From Mactromeris polynyma (lineage: Eukaryota > Mollusca > Bivalvia > Venerida > Mactridae): a stretch of DNA of 64,000 bases. Of the stretch, positions 10,969 through 25,100 are shown piece after piece. Every line of letters begins with the position of its first letter. Position 1 is the stretch's first letter. The position numbers and the translations under genes were made by a program. The notes under the pieces are model-generated. The model was not told where the DNA came from and ran no database searches. It saw only the letters and a program-made list of their open reading frames with translations. The stretch is from NCBI GenBank assembly GCA_032209605.1, contig JASFXZ010000004.1, positions 32,894,401-32,958,400 of the forward strand. Reading direction: 5' to 3'.

Positions 10969-13100
10969 TTCATTTTTCTGATTGTAACAAACACACATAT
11001 TAAGTGCTGCACTCTATGGATTTTTTGCATGAAAAAAAAAGATACATATTTATAATTTTCAATGACCATCATGTTCTCTTTTTTTTACAATGATACATGT
11101 CTCTTTATTTATCAGCATTATTAAGTTGACTTCTTGGTATTTAAATCTTTAGTTCTACAAAAATACATTGCTATTTATATATGTTAGATTTATGTTGAAT
11201 GAAGAAATGCAAGCAGTCTGGATCTTTGAATTTGGACTTTTCCTGATGCCAATTTTTCAATATATTTACGGAAAACAGAACCGATGTTGTGGGTTTGGAT
11301 CAGAATTTTAATGTAAATAAGGATATCGTTGCAATAGTGTTATTGCAAACTGTTGATTTGTACTAGTCTTTAAAGAGAGTATAACTGTACATTTGATGTC
11401 AAAGTCGGATCAACATGAATCTTAAATTAAGGTATTTCAAATACCATTCATGAAAAAGATATCAATGGATGGATTGTCAGATTCATCAACATTAGTAAAC
11501 AAGTTAGAGGACAGTTTTTAAAATAGTAGACGTTTTTCCACATACCATATAGTCTAAAAAGGTTTACTAGTGCATGAAGCATAAACACCTCCCTTTAGAT
11601 GTAAACAAACTGAATGTTTTGTGCCCATGTAAACAAAGAACAAACAATGAATTAGTTTAATATTGAAAGATCCATTTTTTGTCCTTAGAAGGTATTGACT
11701 TAACGAAGGCACATCAGGGTTAAAAACAATTATGCAGATTTTATTGAGATACCAGTCTTATTATCTTTAAACAAAATTCAAATTACAATATGATTATTCA
11801 ATGAATTACCACAAGTGACAAGGTACTGTTTATTATATGACTGGTATGTATTGTAAAGATTTATTGACCTGTCAAAATTTGCATATCTTCATGGTCAATG
11901 CACACGATAAATTAGTAATCGTGTCACATTCGATACAAAGTCTGTACCGTTTGCAAACATTTAACCATGATATGAATGGTTATAATTATTATTTGATCGA
12001 ATAGCACACATCAAGTTAGATAGCTGAGTGGGTATGACGTAACACTAGTAAGAATTCTGACAGGTTAATAAATCTTTACAATATATATACCAGACAAAAA
12101 TATTTTCACAACTTTATGTAAGTGTGATCTGAGATGATGTATAGTGCTGTTAGATTGACTACAAACAGGTGTATGAACTTTCAGGACCGATCTTTGTCAA
12201 TTTAGGTAAATATGCTCTCATGCGTAAAACTGTAGCTGCTGTATTACTTTTCTTTCAAAACCGCGGCAGTTTCTCCATCAAGCTACAGACAAACACAAAC
12301 ATTCCAATACACCTATTTTGAAATGTAATGGTCCAGGAAATATATTTGTATACAATATACACAATACATTTACAATGATTTTGACGGATTTACATCAACT
12401 TGTTTTGATAGTTCATTTCTTTTGATTCTTCAGCGTTATATCTTAGTGCAATGAAACTCGGGCTTTTGCTCCAATGTTGTTATAACTGCATAATTTAAAA
12501 AAAAACTTGGTAAATGTGTAGAGTGGATAACAACAATTATTCTGACAAAATTTCAACCATTTAGATTCAATGAAAATGAAATACAGGTACATTTAACTTT
12601 TGCGAATTCAACGTCTGAGTTTCAGTCTTAAAATGTTTGTGAATATGGCTACAGTTTATATTCTTTTGAGTAATAGTCATATTGTCTTTACCTGAATTAA
12701 GTATATAGGAACTGGTATTCTGATATTTTGTTGCACGGTTATTATTATGGTAAATGTTTACTTGTTCCAATTTTGATGAAACAAGTTGTTGATATATGAA
12801 AGCTGTCAATGTTTGTCTATGTTGATATTGTAAGTATCAGAACCACTGTGTTTTATTACAGTTAGCGGTTATACTGTTTAAGATTTACTGACTTTATTAA
12901 AGAATGTTGTCAACCTCAATTGTTGTGTATGTTTTTAATTCAGCCTAAACTTTGTTATTATGTAACATTGTCATATCGGCTACTCTTGTCAAAATAGGTG
13001 ATATATTCTGTCAGCATTTCCACGGAAAATTAAAATTTTAAGGATGCAGGGGTATATTTCTTAGTGTAATGGACTTTCTGTCTACGGCAGTAGAATATAA
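10969..13100 (+). other. SEC62 3' UTR and downstream sequence
   Basis: There is no coding sequence. Possible polyadenylation signals on the + strand are AATAAA at about 12067 and ATTAAA at about 12894; the true end cannot be fixed. I see no shared repeat in this stretch. Confidence 0.4.
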
Positions 13101-13124
13101 GTGAAACAGAACAAGTGAGTGTTT

Positions 13125-13480
13125 TTTTATGCCCCCACTCTGAAGCGGGGGGGGGGAGATATAGATTTGCCCTTGTCCGTCCTTCCGTCAGTCACAAAAT
13201 CTTGTGTCACTCATATCTCCAAAAGTATATGAGCCAGACTCACAAAACTTTACAGGAATGCTCACCAGCAAGTGTAGTTGTGCACCTGGGGTTTCATGTA
13301 TGATTACGCCCAGTAAGTGCAAAGTTATGGCCCTCGACTTATCACAGTAATCAGTACAGTTGTTCACTTGGTAATTTTGATGCCCATTCACAAACTATGA
13401 GCAGAATAATAGCATTTGCTTTTGTGACAAAGGCTGCAAGTGGGGGCATCTGTGTCCTATGGACACATTTCTAGTTTTTA
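13125..13480 (+). repeat. Bivalve-type interspersed element (GTCCGTCCTTCCGTC)
   Basis: Starts around GCCCCCACTCTGAAGC with a G run, has TTGTCCGTCCTTCCGTCAGTC, CATATCTCCAAAAGTAT, AAAACTTTACAGGAATG, AAGTTATGGCCCTCGA, and ends GTGGGGGCATCTGTGTCC-TATGGACACATTTCTAG. I know this layout as a very common non-coding repeat in bivalve genomes. A related 5' portion is at 62555. Confidence 0.75.
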
Positions 13481-16270
13481 CTTACAACTAAAAATTCACT
13501 GAATTATACTGTAGACTCAGATAATTCAGTGACATCAGCATTAGTGACATTCATATAACCTTGTTTCACATGCTGAAATGTTCACACGTTTTGTTGTAAA
13601 CTCGAAACATCTTTTGGTTTAAATGTGTGGTGAATATGCATTTTCTGGAAATTCCTTAAAGAAAATTTCAGATTCGATTATAGCAATTAATGCTTAATAA
13701 AAATGGTGGGAAAATAATATTAGAAATTGAATTACAGAATTTGATTATCTAGGTTAACTGCATTTTCATACCAAGGATGCCAAATTATCATGGTGTTCAC
13801 TTAAAGGCCTGATTCCTAATGAACAACTTCAGTGAGCGACTAATTCGCTGGCCTAACAAATTAGTCAATTTATTCTAAAATGTTTGAGTTGTGTTTGAAA
13901 ACAACTGCAGCTTGATTCAAGTCTTCATATTTGTTGTATCTTGACCAAGAAAAGGTCGCTCAATTATTGAATCATTAAAACTTGACCACTTATTTTTTTT
14001 TTAAATTTCATCATCATAATTATTGGTTTCATTGCGTATTATACACCAACATGTTGTTTCTATAACAACACGGTAATTCTTAAACATTTGGTCTAGTCAC
14101 TTCACAGTATTAAAACATTATTTAAGTACAATATTGAATCACATTAATTAGTAAGTTATTTGTCAGATTCATCTTGGTTTCAAGTAGCAGGGTAGATTTC
14201 CTGCCACAAGTATGCTGCTATGGGATTTACAATCTCTTCTGTAAGTGCCATAATTTCAAGAAAATGCAACATGTGATGTCCCTTTTTGCATTCAGGAAAC
14301 AATATTTACTCCATATGGTCACATTGATTTCATAAGGTTGGAAATTGTACAGCGGCACTCATATATATATCAAACGCTTCTCTTTTTGTGTTGTCAGTAC
14401 ATTAAGCCTCACTATGTAGGGACCAACTTTGAGGGGCTGTAGATCGTTTATGTACCTATCAATACTTTGCCCCCAGGGGAGGGGGGCGCACTGACCGAGG
14501 AGAATTAGACAATTTGTCTTTTTGGGGTCAAATCCCCACCCTGGAGTCGAGCATTTTATCTTGATCCACGCCATGGGAGATGCTCATACCCAACTTCTGG
14601 GATCTATTAAAAATCTGTGACCCAATCATCTTCTTGACAAGCGTATTACTGTTGGTGATGTGATGACGATTCCGAGTGAGATTAATCTTACATGCATATT
14701 TGTTATCGAAGTATGAATGTCATGTAATGATGTCTAATAACAATTATTCATTATTGTTGATAATTCACAAATGAAATAAATGATGTGACATCATTATTGT
14801 CGTATAAAGATGGCTGTTCTTTTTATGTGTGAACAAGTTCATTTTCACTAATATTTTTTTTGGCAATTTGTGATAGGATTGAAATATTTCACTCGAGTTC
14901 ATAAATTATAGAATTTATTCAGCAAATTTTCTGATAATGAAATGATTTATTGAATTACATAATTGATGGTCATGCTTGTATTGCCCTATGTCTGTTCTTT
15001 AATAGTAAGAAGTTCGCATGATGTGGAATTTAATTTCTGGTACAAGAATTTTGTGTTAGGTTTTTAAACATTATTTCTTTTTTTTGTATATTTGTACTCG
15101 TTTTTAGATGGATAAAGGGTGCTCGTTGTTTTATTAGTTCAATAAACTACCGTATTTTCTGTAAACAAGCTTTTATATTTTATCAAAATCATGCTACACA
15201 GAATCTCATTTATGGTATACATGTATAAGATATGCAAATTTCTTTGCAAGACATCTAGATAATACTTGTTTCGAAGTTACAAAATTTGGGATCTGTTTTC
15301 AGAATTTGTGTTAAAAGATTAATACCCTCTAATTCTATCTTTTAAGTCTAGACTGGACCAATGTTACAAAGTTATTGTGTGTGGACCTTGTTAAAGGCTC
15401 AGTCACAACACACTGTGGTCACTGCAGGTCACCGCATGGTTTATAAGACCTCAGTTATGGATGTCGGGATAAACCCTACGGTTTCCATCAGATCAAGAGC
15501 TCATACATTTGCCGTATGTGCGCCCCAAGGTGGGAAACTGCCCATGAACCATTGTACAGGAAGCTCATCCTGGTTATAGCCGTGGCTTAATGAAAATCTA
15601 ATTTATTTAGTATTTGCTCTTCATTTGAAGTATTTTATTTGGCAAGTTTAAAGCGTATTTGTACTTCATACTTTTTATTTTGTAGCGATGTTTAAATTGA
15701 ACTTGCATACATGCACACAGTAGAGCAAGAAGATAGTTGTTCAGTCACTGTGTATTTGTGGACAACTGATTAGTTAAGGTTTTTTACTTTTTGAATAGTT
15801 GTCATGTATTGCTAGACTTGATTTGTTTGTGTTCAAAACATGCCCGTCTTGTCCAAATGACTTGGAAAAATAGAAGATCTTAATGAAAATATTTGTTGTT
15901 GTTTAATGCTAAAAATGATTGCAATTTATCTTTGTGCGAGAAAACATATTTCTTTGAATATGTTCACCTTCGTGATGCTTTTACATATCTAATCATTTAC
16001 TTGACATGCCAATATGCAACTTGAATTCCATAGTAAGACAACCTTGATCTTGCACTCATTTAATCTGACACAATCAACTCTTGTGGAGAAACCCTGCATT
16101 CATTAAAGATGGTCGAGGCTAATGTTTCATAATGTTTGGTCTATACCTATATAATACAATAGAGCACTGACATACATCAATCTAGGTTTCTTTTGTGTGT
16201 TTGACAACGACCGCATTGTTAAAATACTGTCGCTGCATGGAAATATCATCACTCCTACAATACACCAAGG
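13481..16270. other. Intergenic stretch between convergent genes
   Basis: No supported exon. 14465-14580 has a GC-rich stretch with a GGGGTCAAATCCCCACC segment that looks like a decayed tRNA-like or MITE end. 15355-15580 is less AT-rich than its surroundings but has no splice signals or recognisable protein. An AATAAA lies at about 15141. Confidence 0.35.
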
Positions 16271-16272
16271 GG

Positions 16273-16447
16273 GCATTTAATCAACATGTCTCGGCTACAA
16301 CATGTCTTATTTTGCGACAAAAATTATCTTGACACCGTTTTTATCAACGGTGTTTTTTAGTAGTGTGTCTTAGCTACTAGAAACCGTGATAAAACGACCT
16401 TAAGTTTGGTGTCCTACGACAAAAAGCACAAGACACGTTGATAAAAT
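16273..16447. repeat. Palindromic element, CATTTWATCAACRTGTCT ends
   Basis: The left end CATTTAATCAACATGTCT (16274) and the right end AGACACGTTGATAAAATG (to 16447) are inverted repeats. The interior contains a second hairpin, ACACCGTTTTTATCAACGGTGT. A tRNA B-box-like GCTGGTTCAAATCC follows at about 16467. Confidence 0.65.
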
Positions 16448-16499
16448 GGACTCCTGATCTTAAAGTTGCTGGTTCAAATCCTGTCATGGATGACATTCT

Positions 16500-19122
16500 A
16501 CTGCATTATATAAAAATCCCTGAAGTACATGCTAGTACTAGTTGGGAACGCAGGAAACAGTCATCAAGTGAGATTAATACGAGTTCTAATGAACTAGACC
16601 AAAACCTTATATACAAATGTTCTACACCGACCAAAGAAAAAACAGAAAAACAACAGAGTTCTTTTTTTTTATTTTTTCCTTTTACCTTTTTTACCATCAA
16701 TGTTTGGAAGTTTTACTTGATAAAACTTCTGTTTATGTTTAATATCACACATAGTGAACATAAGCCTTCTTCAATGAAAATCAGCAATATGTAAAACTAT
16801 CATGAAAAAATATCTTCAACACATTTTGCAAAGAAACATTTTTTGAGGATCATATATATATATTACATCAACATAAGCAAGGAGCAATGAATCAAGATAC
16901 ATGCGTCTCCTTGGAAACTGGACACTGTATATACAACAAACAAATCAACATTCACTAATAGACAAATGTGTTCATACAAAAAGAGTCACAATTTGCATCA
17001 TTTAATGTTGCCAAGATACCCTTACGGAAGCAATATGACATCATACTCAAATTAACCAAAGCTCATTCATACGTAGTTATGAATAGAACATACCCACCTT
17101 GCCGTGTCAGAAACAATCATGAACTTAATTTATTTTTACACCCAGTGCTAATTTCAGATTGCTCATTCTCGTCTCAAAATTATGAATTTCCAAATGGACT
17201 TGAAAACTGTTTTTTATGACCCCAAAACGAACATTTTCCCGACCAGGAGAGATGCTCATTTCTCACACAGCAGGGTAAATATAAACAATACATCATGCAG
17301 AAAGCAATAAAGTCAACAAATTATAAACATACGGAACACGATGAAGTACAGAAGTCACCCCTACTTCATAACATAAGCAACAGTGCTGAGGAAGCCAACA
17401 GAAGCTTCCGCTTTTAGTGAAGATCAAAAATAAGACATCTACAATATCGCAGTCTATTTTAGTGCAAGAATGTTTTACCGAATCGTTGGTTTTCAAATAT
17501 TAAAAAATTCAGATCACAACAAAGTCGTACTGGAAACAAATTGATAAGTAATATTTTGGTAGTAACAGTGAACAGGGGTTTTTGTGCAAGATTCCCGACA
17601 AATGCAGAACGTCCGTATATATAGCACCAAAATAGTCGAAGATAAAAATATTCATACAAAATCCATGCTTTCATCCATTAAGCTAATAAGTACAAAAGTT
17701 TAAGCTAACGTACCGGTACTTAAATTCAACGGTTCCCGGTAGTCGATCACCTTCAATCTAGAATTCCTAGCCCTATGTTCGTAAATACTTCAGTGCATTA
17801 TGTTAACTAACCAGTATTACTACCCAAGCAGTTCTCTCAGGAATTATATTTTATACGATGTTAAGGCACAGAGTATGGAGACCAGGCATTTTATTATTTT
17901 CATACCCATTAAACCATTTGCACAAAATAAGAAACTTGTCTTTCGTCTTGTTACCAAATGCCCCAAAATGGCCATCAATAAACACCGTAATAAAGATTTC
18001 CATATACATTGTAGGATAGTTTGGAATTTATTTCATATTGAACATAATCAGGAGATTTAACACCCGATTCAATATTTCAGGCAATCAAATCCAGATCGGA
18101 TCCACATATTCAACAGCAGTAAAATCAAAGATTACCAATACAAAACATACGCATATGCTAGGAAATATATATGAAGCATTTTGGTGATTAATCTTCGTAC
18201 CAGTTTCAACCTTGGAAAATAAATACATTTATGCAAAAACTTCCCAAGTAAGCAATCATTATGAGCATTAATTGATTTACTATTGCCAGCAAATGAAGAC
18301 TTTCAAACACATGTAGAACAATGTGATATACAAAACAATGTTTCAAAATAAATTTTTCAAATGGAAATAGGGACAATAAAAATGCATGTTGTTATGGCTT
18401 GCTTAATTCCTCAGCCATACTTAGAATGATAAGTGGCATGTATATAAAAATGTGCTAATTCTGTGAAGGAGTAAAGGACGCCAATATAAATCTCTGATTC
18501 ACAGTATAACATCACAACTTAGGACAAATAAATTATAATATACTGCAATACTCAAATCAGAGTTTAATGGTTACACAGAAAAAAACAGCACTTAATATAA
18601 CAACAAATTTATAAATAAATTAAACACCGTATATATAACAAAGTACATTTTTCAACAAAATGGTATGAAACATACATATGAATTCTGCAAGTTGATAATT
18701 TTTGAACAATATATTTAAAAAGAAATAAACTCCACATAGCATACATACATGAAAATGGTTTCACCTTATATTTTTCAGCAAGTAAACAATATGTTTGATT
18801 TACATATTAATTCGCCATTCAACCCATATGCAACAATAGCTTCACTAACTAGAATGATCAAAATTATGTCACTTATATCTAACTTTGTAATTTCACTACA
18901 GTTTTTTATAGTTTATATCACAATAACTCTGAACATAAATCGTTATTCTTGTTTCCAATGCAGGTATCCATATTGAAGGTTAAGATACCTTGCACACGTT
19001 GCATTATCCACGCACAAACATATTTCCAGCGGAAGTTACACTTCGAAGAGTTGAACAAGCCTATACATCACTTTCAAACAATTGATTATCAATATTTTAA
19101 ATGGCCTAAGCTACAGCTACTT
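16500..19122 (-). other. EIF4G 3' UTR and flanking intergenic DNA
   Basis: This is downstream of the EIF4G stop codon on the minus strand. Minus-strand AATAAA hexamers occur at about 18027, 17890 and 17135, any of which could end the message. No ORF here looks like a protein of known type, and no repeat family shared with the rest of the window was seen. Confidence 0.4.
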
Positions 19123-22100
19123 TCAGCTGTCGTCCTCGGCCTCACGTAACCATGTGAAGAACTGAACAGCTTGTTTTAGACAAGCACCTTTACCGTCAGC
19201 TTCATCCTCCGACTTCTCCCACTGAAATACAAGTAAAATATCAGTAGATACAAGTAAAATATAAGTAGATACAAGTAAAATATCAGTAGATACAAGTAAA
19301 ATATCAGTAGATACAAGTAAAATATAAGTAGATACAAGTAAAATATCAGTAGATACAAGTAAAATATCAGTAGATACAAGTAAAATATCAGTAGATACAA
19401 GTAAAATACAAGTAGATACAAGTAAAATACAAGTAGATACAAGTAAAATACAAGTAGATACAAGTAAAATATCAGTAGATACAAGTAAAATATCAGTAGA
19501 TACAAGTAAAATATCAGTAGATACAAGTAAAATACAAGTAGATACAAGTAAAATATAAGTAGGTACAAGTAAAATATCAGTAGATACAAGTAAAATATCA
19601 GTAGATACAAGTAAAATATCAGTAGATACAAGTAAAATACAAGTAGATACAAGTAAAATACAAGTAGATACAAGTAAAATATCAGTAGATACAAGTAAAA
19701 TATCAGTAGATACAAGTAAAATATCAGTAGATACAAGTAAAATATCAGTAGATACAAGTAAAATATCAGTAGATACAAGTAAAATATCAGTAGATACAAG
19801 TAAAATATCAGTAGATACAAGTAAAATACAAGTAGATACAAGTAAAATACAAGTAGATACAAGTAAAATATCAGTAGATACAAGTAAAATACAAGTAGAT
19901 ACAAGTAAAATATCAGTAGATACAAGTAAAATACAAGTAGATACAAGTAAAATATCAGTAGATACAAGTAAAATATCAGTAGATACAAGTAAAATATCAG
20001 TAGGTACAAGTAAAATATAAGTAGATACAAGTAAAATATCAGTAGATACAAGTAAAATATCAGTAGATACAAGTAAAATATCAGTAGGTACAAGTAAAAT
20101 ATCAGTAGATACAAGTAAAATATCAGTAGATACAAGTAAAATACAAGTAGATACAAGTAAAATACAAGTAGATACAAGTAAAATACAAGTAGATACAAGT
20201 AAAATACAAGTAGATACAAGTAAAATATAAGTAGGTACAAGTAAAATATCGGTAGATACAAGTAAAATATAAGTAGATACAAGTAAAATATAAGTAGATA
20301 CAAGTAAAATATCAGTAGATACAAGTAAAATATCAGTAGATACAAGTAAAATATCAGTAGATACAAGTAAAATATCAGTAGGTACAAGTAAAATATCAGT
20401 AGGTACAAGTAAAATATCAGTAGATACAAGTAAAATATCAGTAGATACAAGTAAAATATCAGTAGATACAAGTAAAATATAAGTAGGTACAAGTAAAATA
20501 TCAGTAGATACAAGTAAAATATCAGTAGATACAAGTAAAATATCAGTAGATACAAGTAAAATATCAGTAGATACAAGTAAAATATAAGTAGATACAAGTA
20601 AAATATCGGTAGATACAAGTAAAATATAAGTAGATACAAGTAAAATATCAGTAGATACAAGTAAAATATCAGTAGGTACAAGTAAAATATAAGTAGATAC
20701 AAGTAAAATATAAGTAGATACAAGTAAAATATCAGTAGATACAAGTAAAATATCAGTAGATACAAGTAAAATATCAGTAGATACAAGTAAAATATCAGTA
20801 GATACAAGTAAAATATCAGTAGGTACAAGTAAAATATCAGTAGATACAAGTAAAATATCAGTAGATACAAGTAAAATATCAGTAGATACAAGTAAAATAT
20901 CAGTAGGTACAAGTAAAATATAAGTAGATACAAGTAAAATATCAGTAGGTACAAGTAAAATATAAGTAGATACAAGTAAAATATCAGTAGATACAAGTAA
21001 AATATCAGTAGGTACAAGTAAAATATCAGTAGGTACAAGTAAAATATCAGTAGGTACAAGTAAAATATCAGTAGATACAAGTAAAATATCAGTAGATACA
21101 AGTAAAATATCAGTAGGTACAAGTAAAATATCAGTAGATACAAGTAAAATACAAGTAGATACAAGTAAAATATAAGTAGATACAAGTAAAATATCGGTAG
21201 ATACAAGTAAAATATAAGTAGATACAAGTAAAATATCGGTAGATACAAGTAAAATATCAGTAGATACAAGTAAAATATAAGTAGATACAAGTAAAATACA
21301 AGTAGATACAAGTAAAATATCAGTAGATACAAGTAAAATACAAGTAGATACAAGTAAAATACAAGTAGATACAAGTAAAATATAAGTAGATACAAGTAAA
21401 ATACAAGTAGATACAAGTAAAATATAAGTAGATACAAGTAAAATATCAGTAGATACAAGTAAAATATCAGTAGGTACAAGTAAAATATCAGTAGATACAA
21501 GTAAAATATCAGTAGATACAAGTAAAATATCAGTAGATACAAGTAAAATATACTTTGGTTTATGAAAAACTGCTTGAGAGGTTTTCACTTTGACCAATTA
21601 ATGTGAATAGTCGAGTCAAGCAGGAAACAAAAAGTAGACCCAACTGATTAATAGCAAAAAAGATTTTACAAACCTAAATGAACAATTTTCCTCTTTATTT
21701 GAATATATATAATAAGCCTTTGTAGCAGTTTAAAACGACTGTAAATTTTTTTTCTAGGACAAAGGCCTTACTTGGGAACATAAGATTTCATAGATGGCAA
21801 AAACTTACATTGACCTCTTTGACCTGTGTGTTTATCAGAATAGTGTTAAAAAGAACTACCATTATTCATGAAATTGATGGTAGCGAAACAGAATATGAAG
21901 AATATTATTTACCTGGAAAAATGCATCTTCTGAAATAATGTCTTCATCATACAATGTGTCAAACATTCCTCGTAGTACACCTGCAAAATAATAATAAATT
22001 CATCAGAACTGCCTACTCACAATTTCTAGAAGATTTCATCTGCAATCACATAGTAGGGCAACTGATGATGTATGGAACACAGAAAGCCGGGAGTCCATTT

Positions 22101-25100
22101 TCACCGTTTTGCGGTTCACTCAAACTCGATATTTACACCACCTCAATAAGATGACTACTTTTCAAGGGTCCAAATGGTGGTGGCATTATAAAGGTTTTAC
22201 TTTAAAAAGTTTAACATTGTCAAGGGTGTAAATAAGAGCCGGTAAAAATACCCAGTAACTTAGGCATCATCACCCGGCTACTTTTCTTGTTCAAGTGATC
22301 ATCATTAAGGGGAGTACCCCACTGCCTACTTTTGATGATTCAAAAATCAGCGACACCCAGCAGGTACTTTTGACAGGGGAAATTTACATCATGAATCACC
22401 AAATTCAGGTATTTATAATGCTAAAATTTATACTTTTTTCTTTGGGGAATGGGGCACAATGTCTGCCACAGTATTTTTTTCTTACCTGAGGGATGTTCAA
22501 GTTGAGTTATCAAAGCTTGTACTGCATAGAGAGCCTGCAATTCTGATTCAGCTTGGTGATCGAGGTATTTCTGTAATAAATCATTTCTGATACTGATTTC
22601 TTTAGGGTCCAACTTCTCTTTACCTCTGTCACCTGTAAACAAACGAGATATTTATAGTAGCAATTGTCAATCAAATGCAATAATGGCGATCAAAAACACC
22701 CAAATGAAACACATATTTTCTTATGGAAAATAGCTTCGTTGGTAACAGATGAAAAAAAGTTATATATTATTCTACTTTTTATCTAATTATTCAGATATCT
22801 TATGTAATTACAAGGTCTGAATTGCAATGAAACACATTGAGCTTCGAACTACAGAAAAATATCCAACAAGACTGCACAATGTTTGTATTAGAACAGCACT
22901 TCTCACATTTGTAAGGACACTAAACACTAAATCATTCAAAGCCAAATCCTAAAAGTTAATGAAATTAAAAAGAAACTCCACTTCATTCATAAGGCAGATC
23001 TATTCAGTGGTAAGCAATTAAAACATTCCAGTAAACATGATAGTACAACACCAACCTTTGATTGCACTATTACACACAGCAGTCATAAGAGCACGGATGA
23101 ACTTGTTATTTTTTGTTGTAGGTTCATCAACATTGCCCTCAATCCAATCAAACACAGTCTCATTATCTGACTTCTTCTGTACAATAAGTTCCATCAATTT
23201 GTCTTCAATATCCTTCAATGGAAGCCCAGTTGTTGGAGTTGTAGGTGCACTATCACCACCATTTGTAAATTCCAATCCCTGTAACATACAACAAACAAAT
23301 CATACACTGAGCAGACAGATATACAGCATGTTTTGATAAAAATTCAATGTCAATGCCAACAAGCCTTTACAACACCGAAAGAAGACTGCCTTTCCTGTTT
23401 ATTGCCATCTATTTCTACTAAGACAATTACAATAATACTACTAATTGAAATGATTGATATTTCTTTTATGAAATGTGTTCAGTACTTAGCAGAAATAAAA
23501 CATTATCCGAACTAGTACTAACGTCAGAATATCGGTCTTGTCATGGTAGAAATATACACAACAAAATACAAACACGTTATGAATGTAAAGTTCTGTTAAC
23601 TGTTCAGAAGATTAAACAGATAACCGGTTAGCAAAATAACTGAAAATAGACATCCCTACTACGTACCTTGTCTTTAAGGAATTGTTCCACTTGGTTTTTA
23701 GGCACAAAATCTGACCAGTGTAAACCTGAAGACGTCCATAGTTGAGACACCTTCTTATGACCCTGAAAAACATAACACAACAAATAAGGACTACAACACA
23801 GAAAGCATTCATAGAGTAAGTTCTTTCACTAGCACTTGATATGATTATCACTTGATAAACTCAAAGAAATGTAAGTTAAACACAGGTCTAGTTCAGCATG
23901 GACAACTAAACATGAACAAATTGTGTATAACATTTAATGTGTGCACCGTACGTCATTGTCTAGCTATATAGAGCTAGGCAACTGGCTTAGTTAGTGCGTT
24001 ACAACATTTAGTTAATACAATGGGACGTAAAATAAACGAGAGTTGAGAAACACAAAGTGACTATAGTTGACTTATTTACTTGAGAACAGTCGTAAACAAT
24101 AAACAAGCTATGAATTGGGAGAATGAAAACATGTTTTAGAAAATATTGACCAATAGACAATATACCTTTCATTCCAACAAATTTTGAATCAGTAGCACTT
24201 GACAGTGCCGTATCTTTTGCAAACAAATTAAACAAGAGATGCAAGTAGGGTAAAAAAACCTCAAACTGACTTTCACGTATTGTTTCAATGTTATCGAATT
24301 TACAGTCTCTATTAGCTTGATATGAATATCACTTGATTAACTCAAAGAAATGTAAGTTAAACACAGGTCTAGTTCAGCAAAGACAACTAAACAAGAACAA
24401 ATTGTGTATAACATTTAATGTGTGCACCGTACGTCATTGTCTAGCTATATAGAGCTAGGTAACTGGCTTAGTTAGTGCGTTACAACATTTAGTTAATACA
24501 ATGGGATGTAAAATAAACGAGAGTTAAGAAACACAAAGTGACTATAGTTGACTTATTTACTTGAGAACAGTTGTAAACAATAAACAAGCTATGAATTGGG
24601 AGAATGAAAACATGTTTTAGAAAATATTGACCAATAGACAATATACATTTTCAATCTTCCAACAAAATTTGAATCAGTAGCACTTCCCATGCAAATAGGG
24701 TAAAAAAATGGAACTGACTTTTTCACGAATTGTTTCAATGTTATCGAATTTACAATCTCTATTAGCTTGATATGATTATCACTTGATAAACTCAAAGAAA
24801 TGTAAGTTAAACACAGGTCTAGTTTAGCATGGACAACTAAACATGAGCAAATTGTGTATAACATTTAATGTGTGCACCGTACGTCATTGTCTAGCTATAT
24901 AGAGCTAGGTAACTGGCTTAGTTAGTGCGTTACAACATTTAGTTAATACAATGGGACGTAAAATAAACCAGAGTTAAGCAACACAAAGTGACTATAGTTG
25001 ACTTATTTACTCGAGAACAGTCGTAAACAAGCTATGAATTGGGAGAATGAAAACAAGTTTTAGAAAATATTGACCAATAGACAATATACCATTTTCAGTC

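Noticed and set aside
15355..15580. Possible degenerate gene or mobile-element fragment
   Set aside because: Somewhat less AT-rich than its flanks, but no motif, splice pair or second copy in the window.
19176..21542. 788-codon ORF of YLYLLIF repeats as a membrane protein gene
   Set aside because: It is one of two open frames of a 21-bp intronic minisatellite. It overlaps the real last exon of EIF4G in the wrong frame and has no independent evidence.
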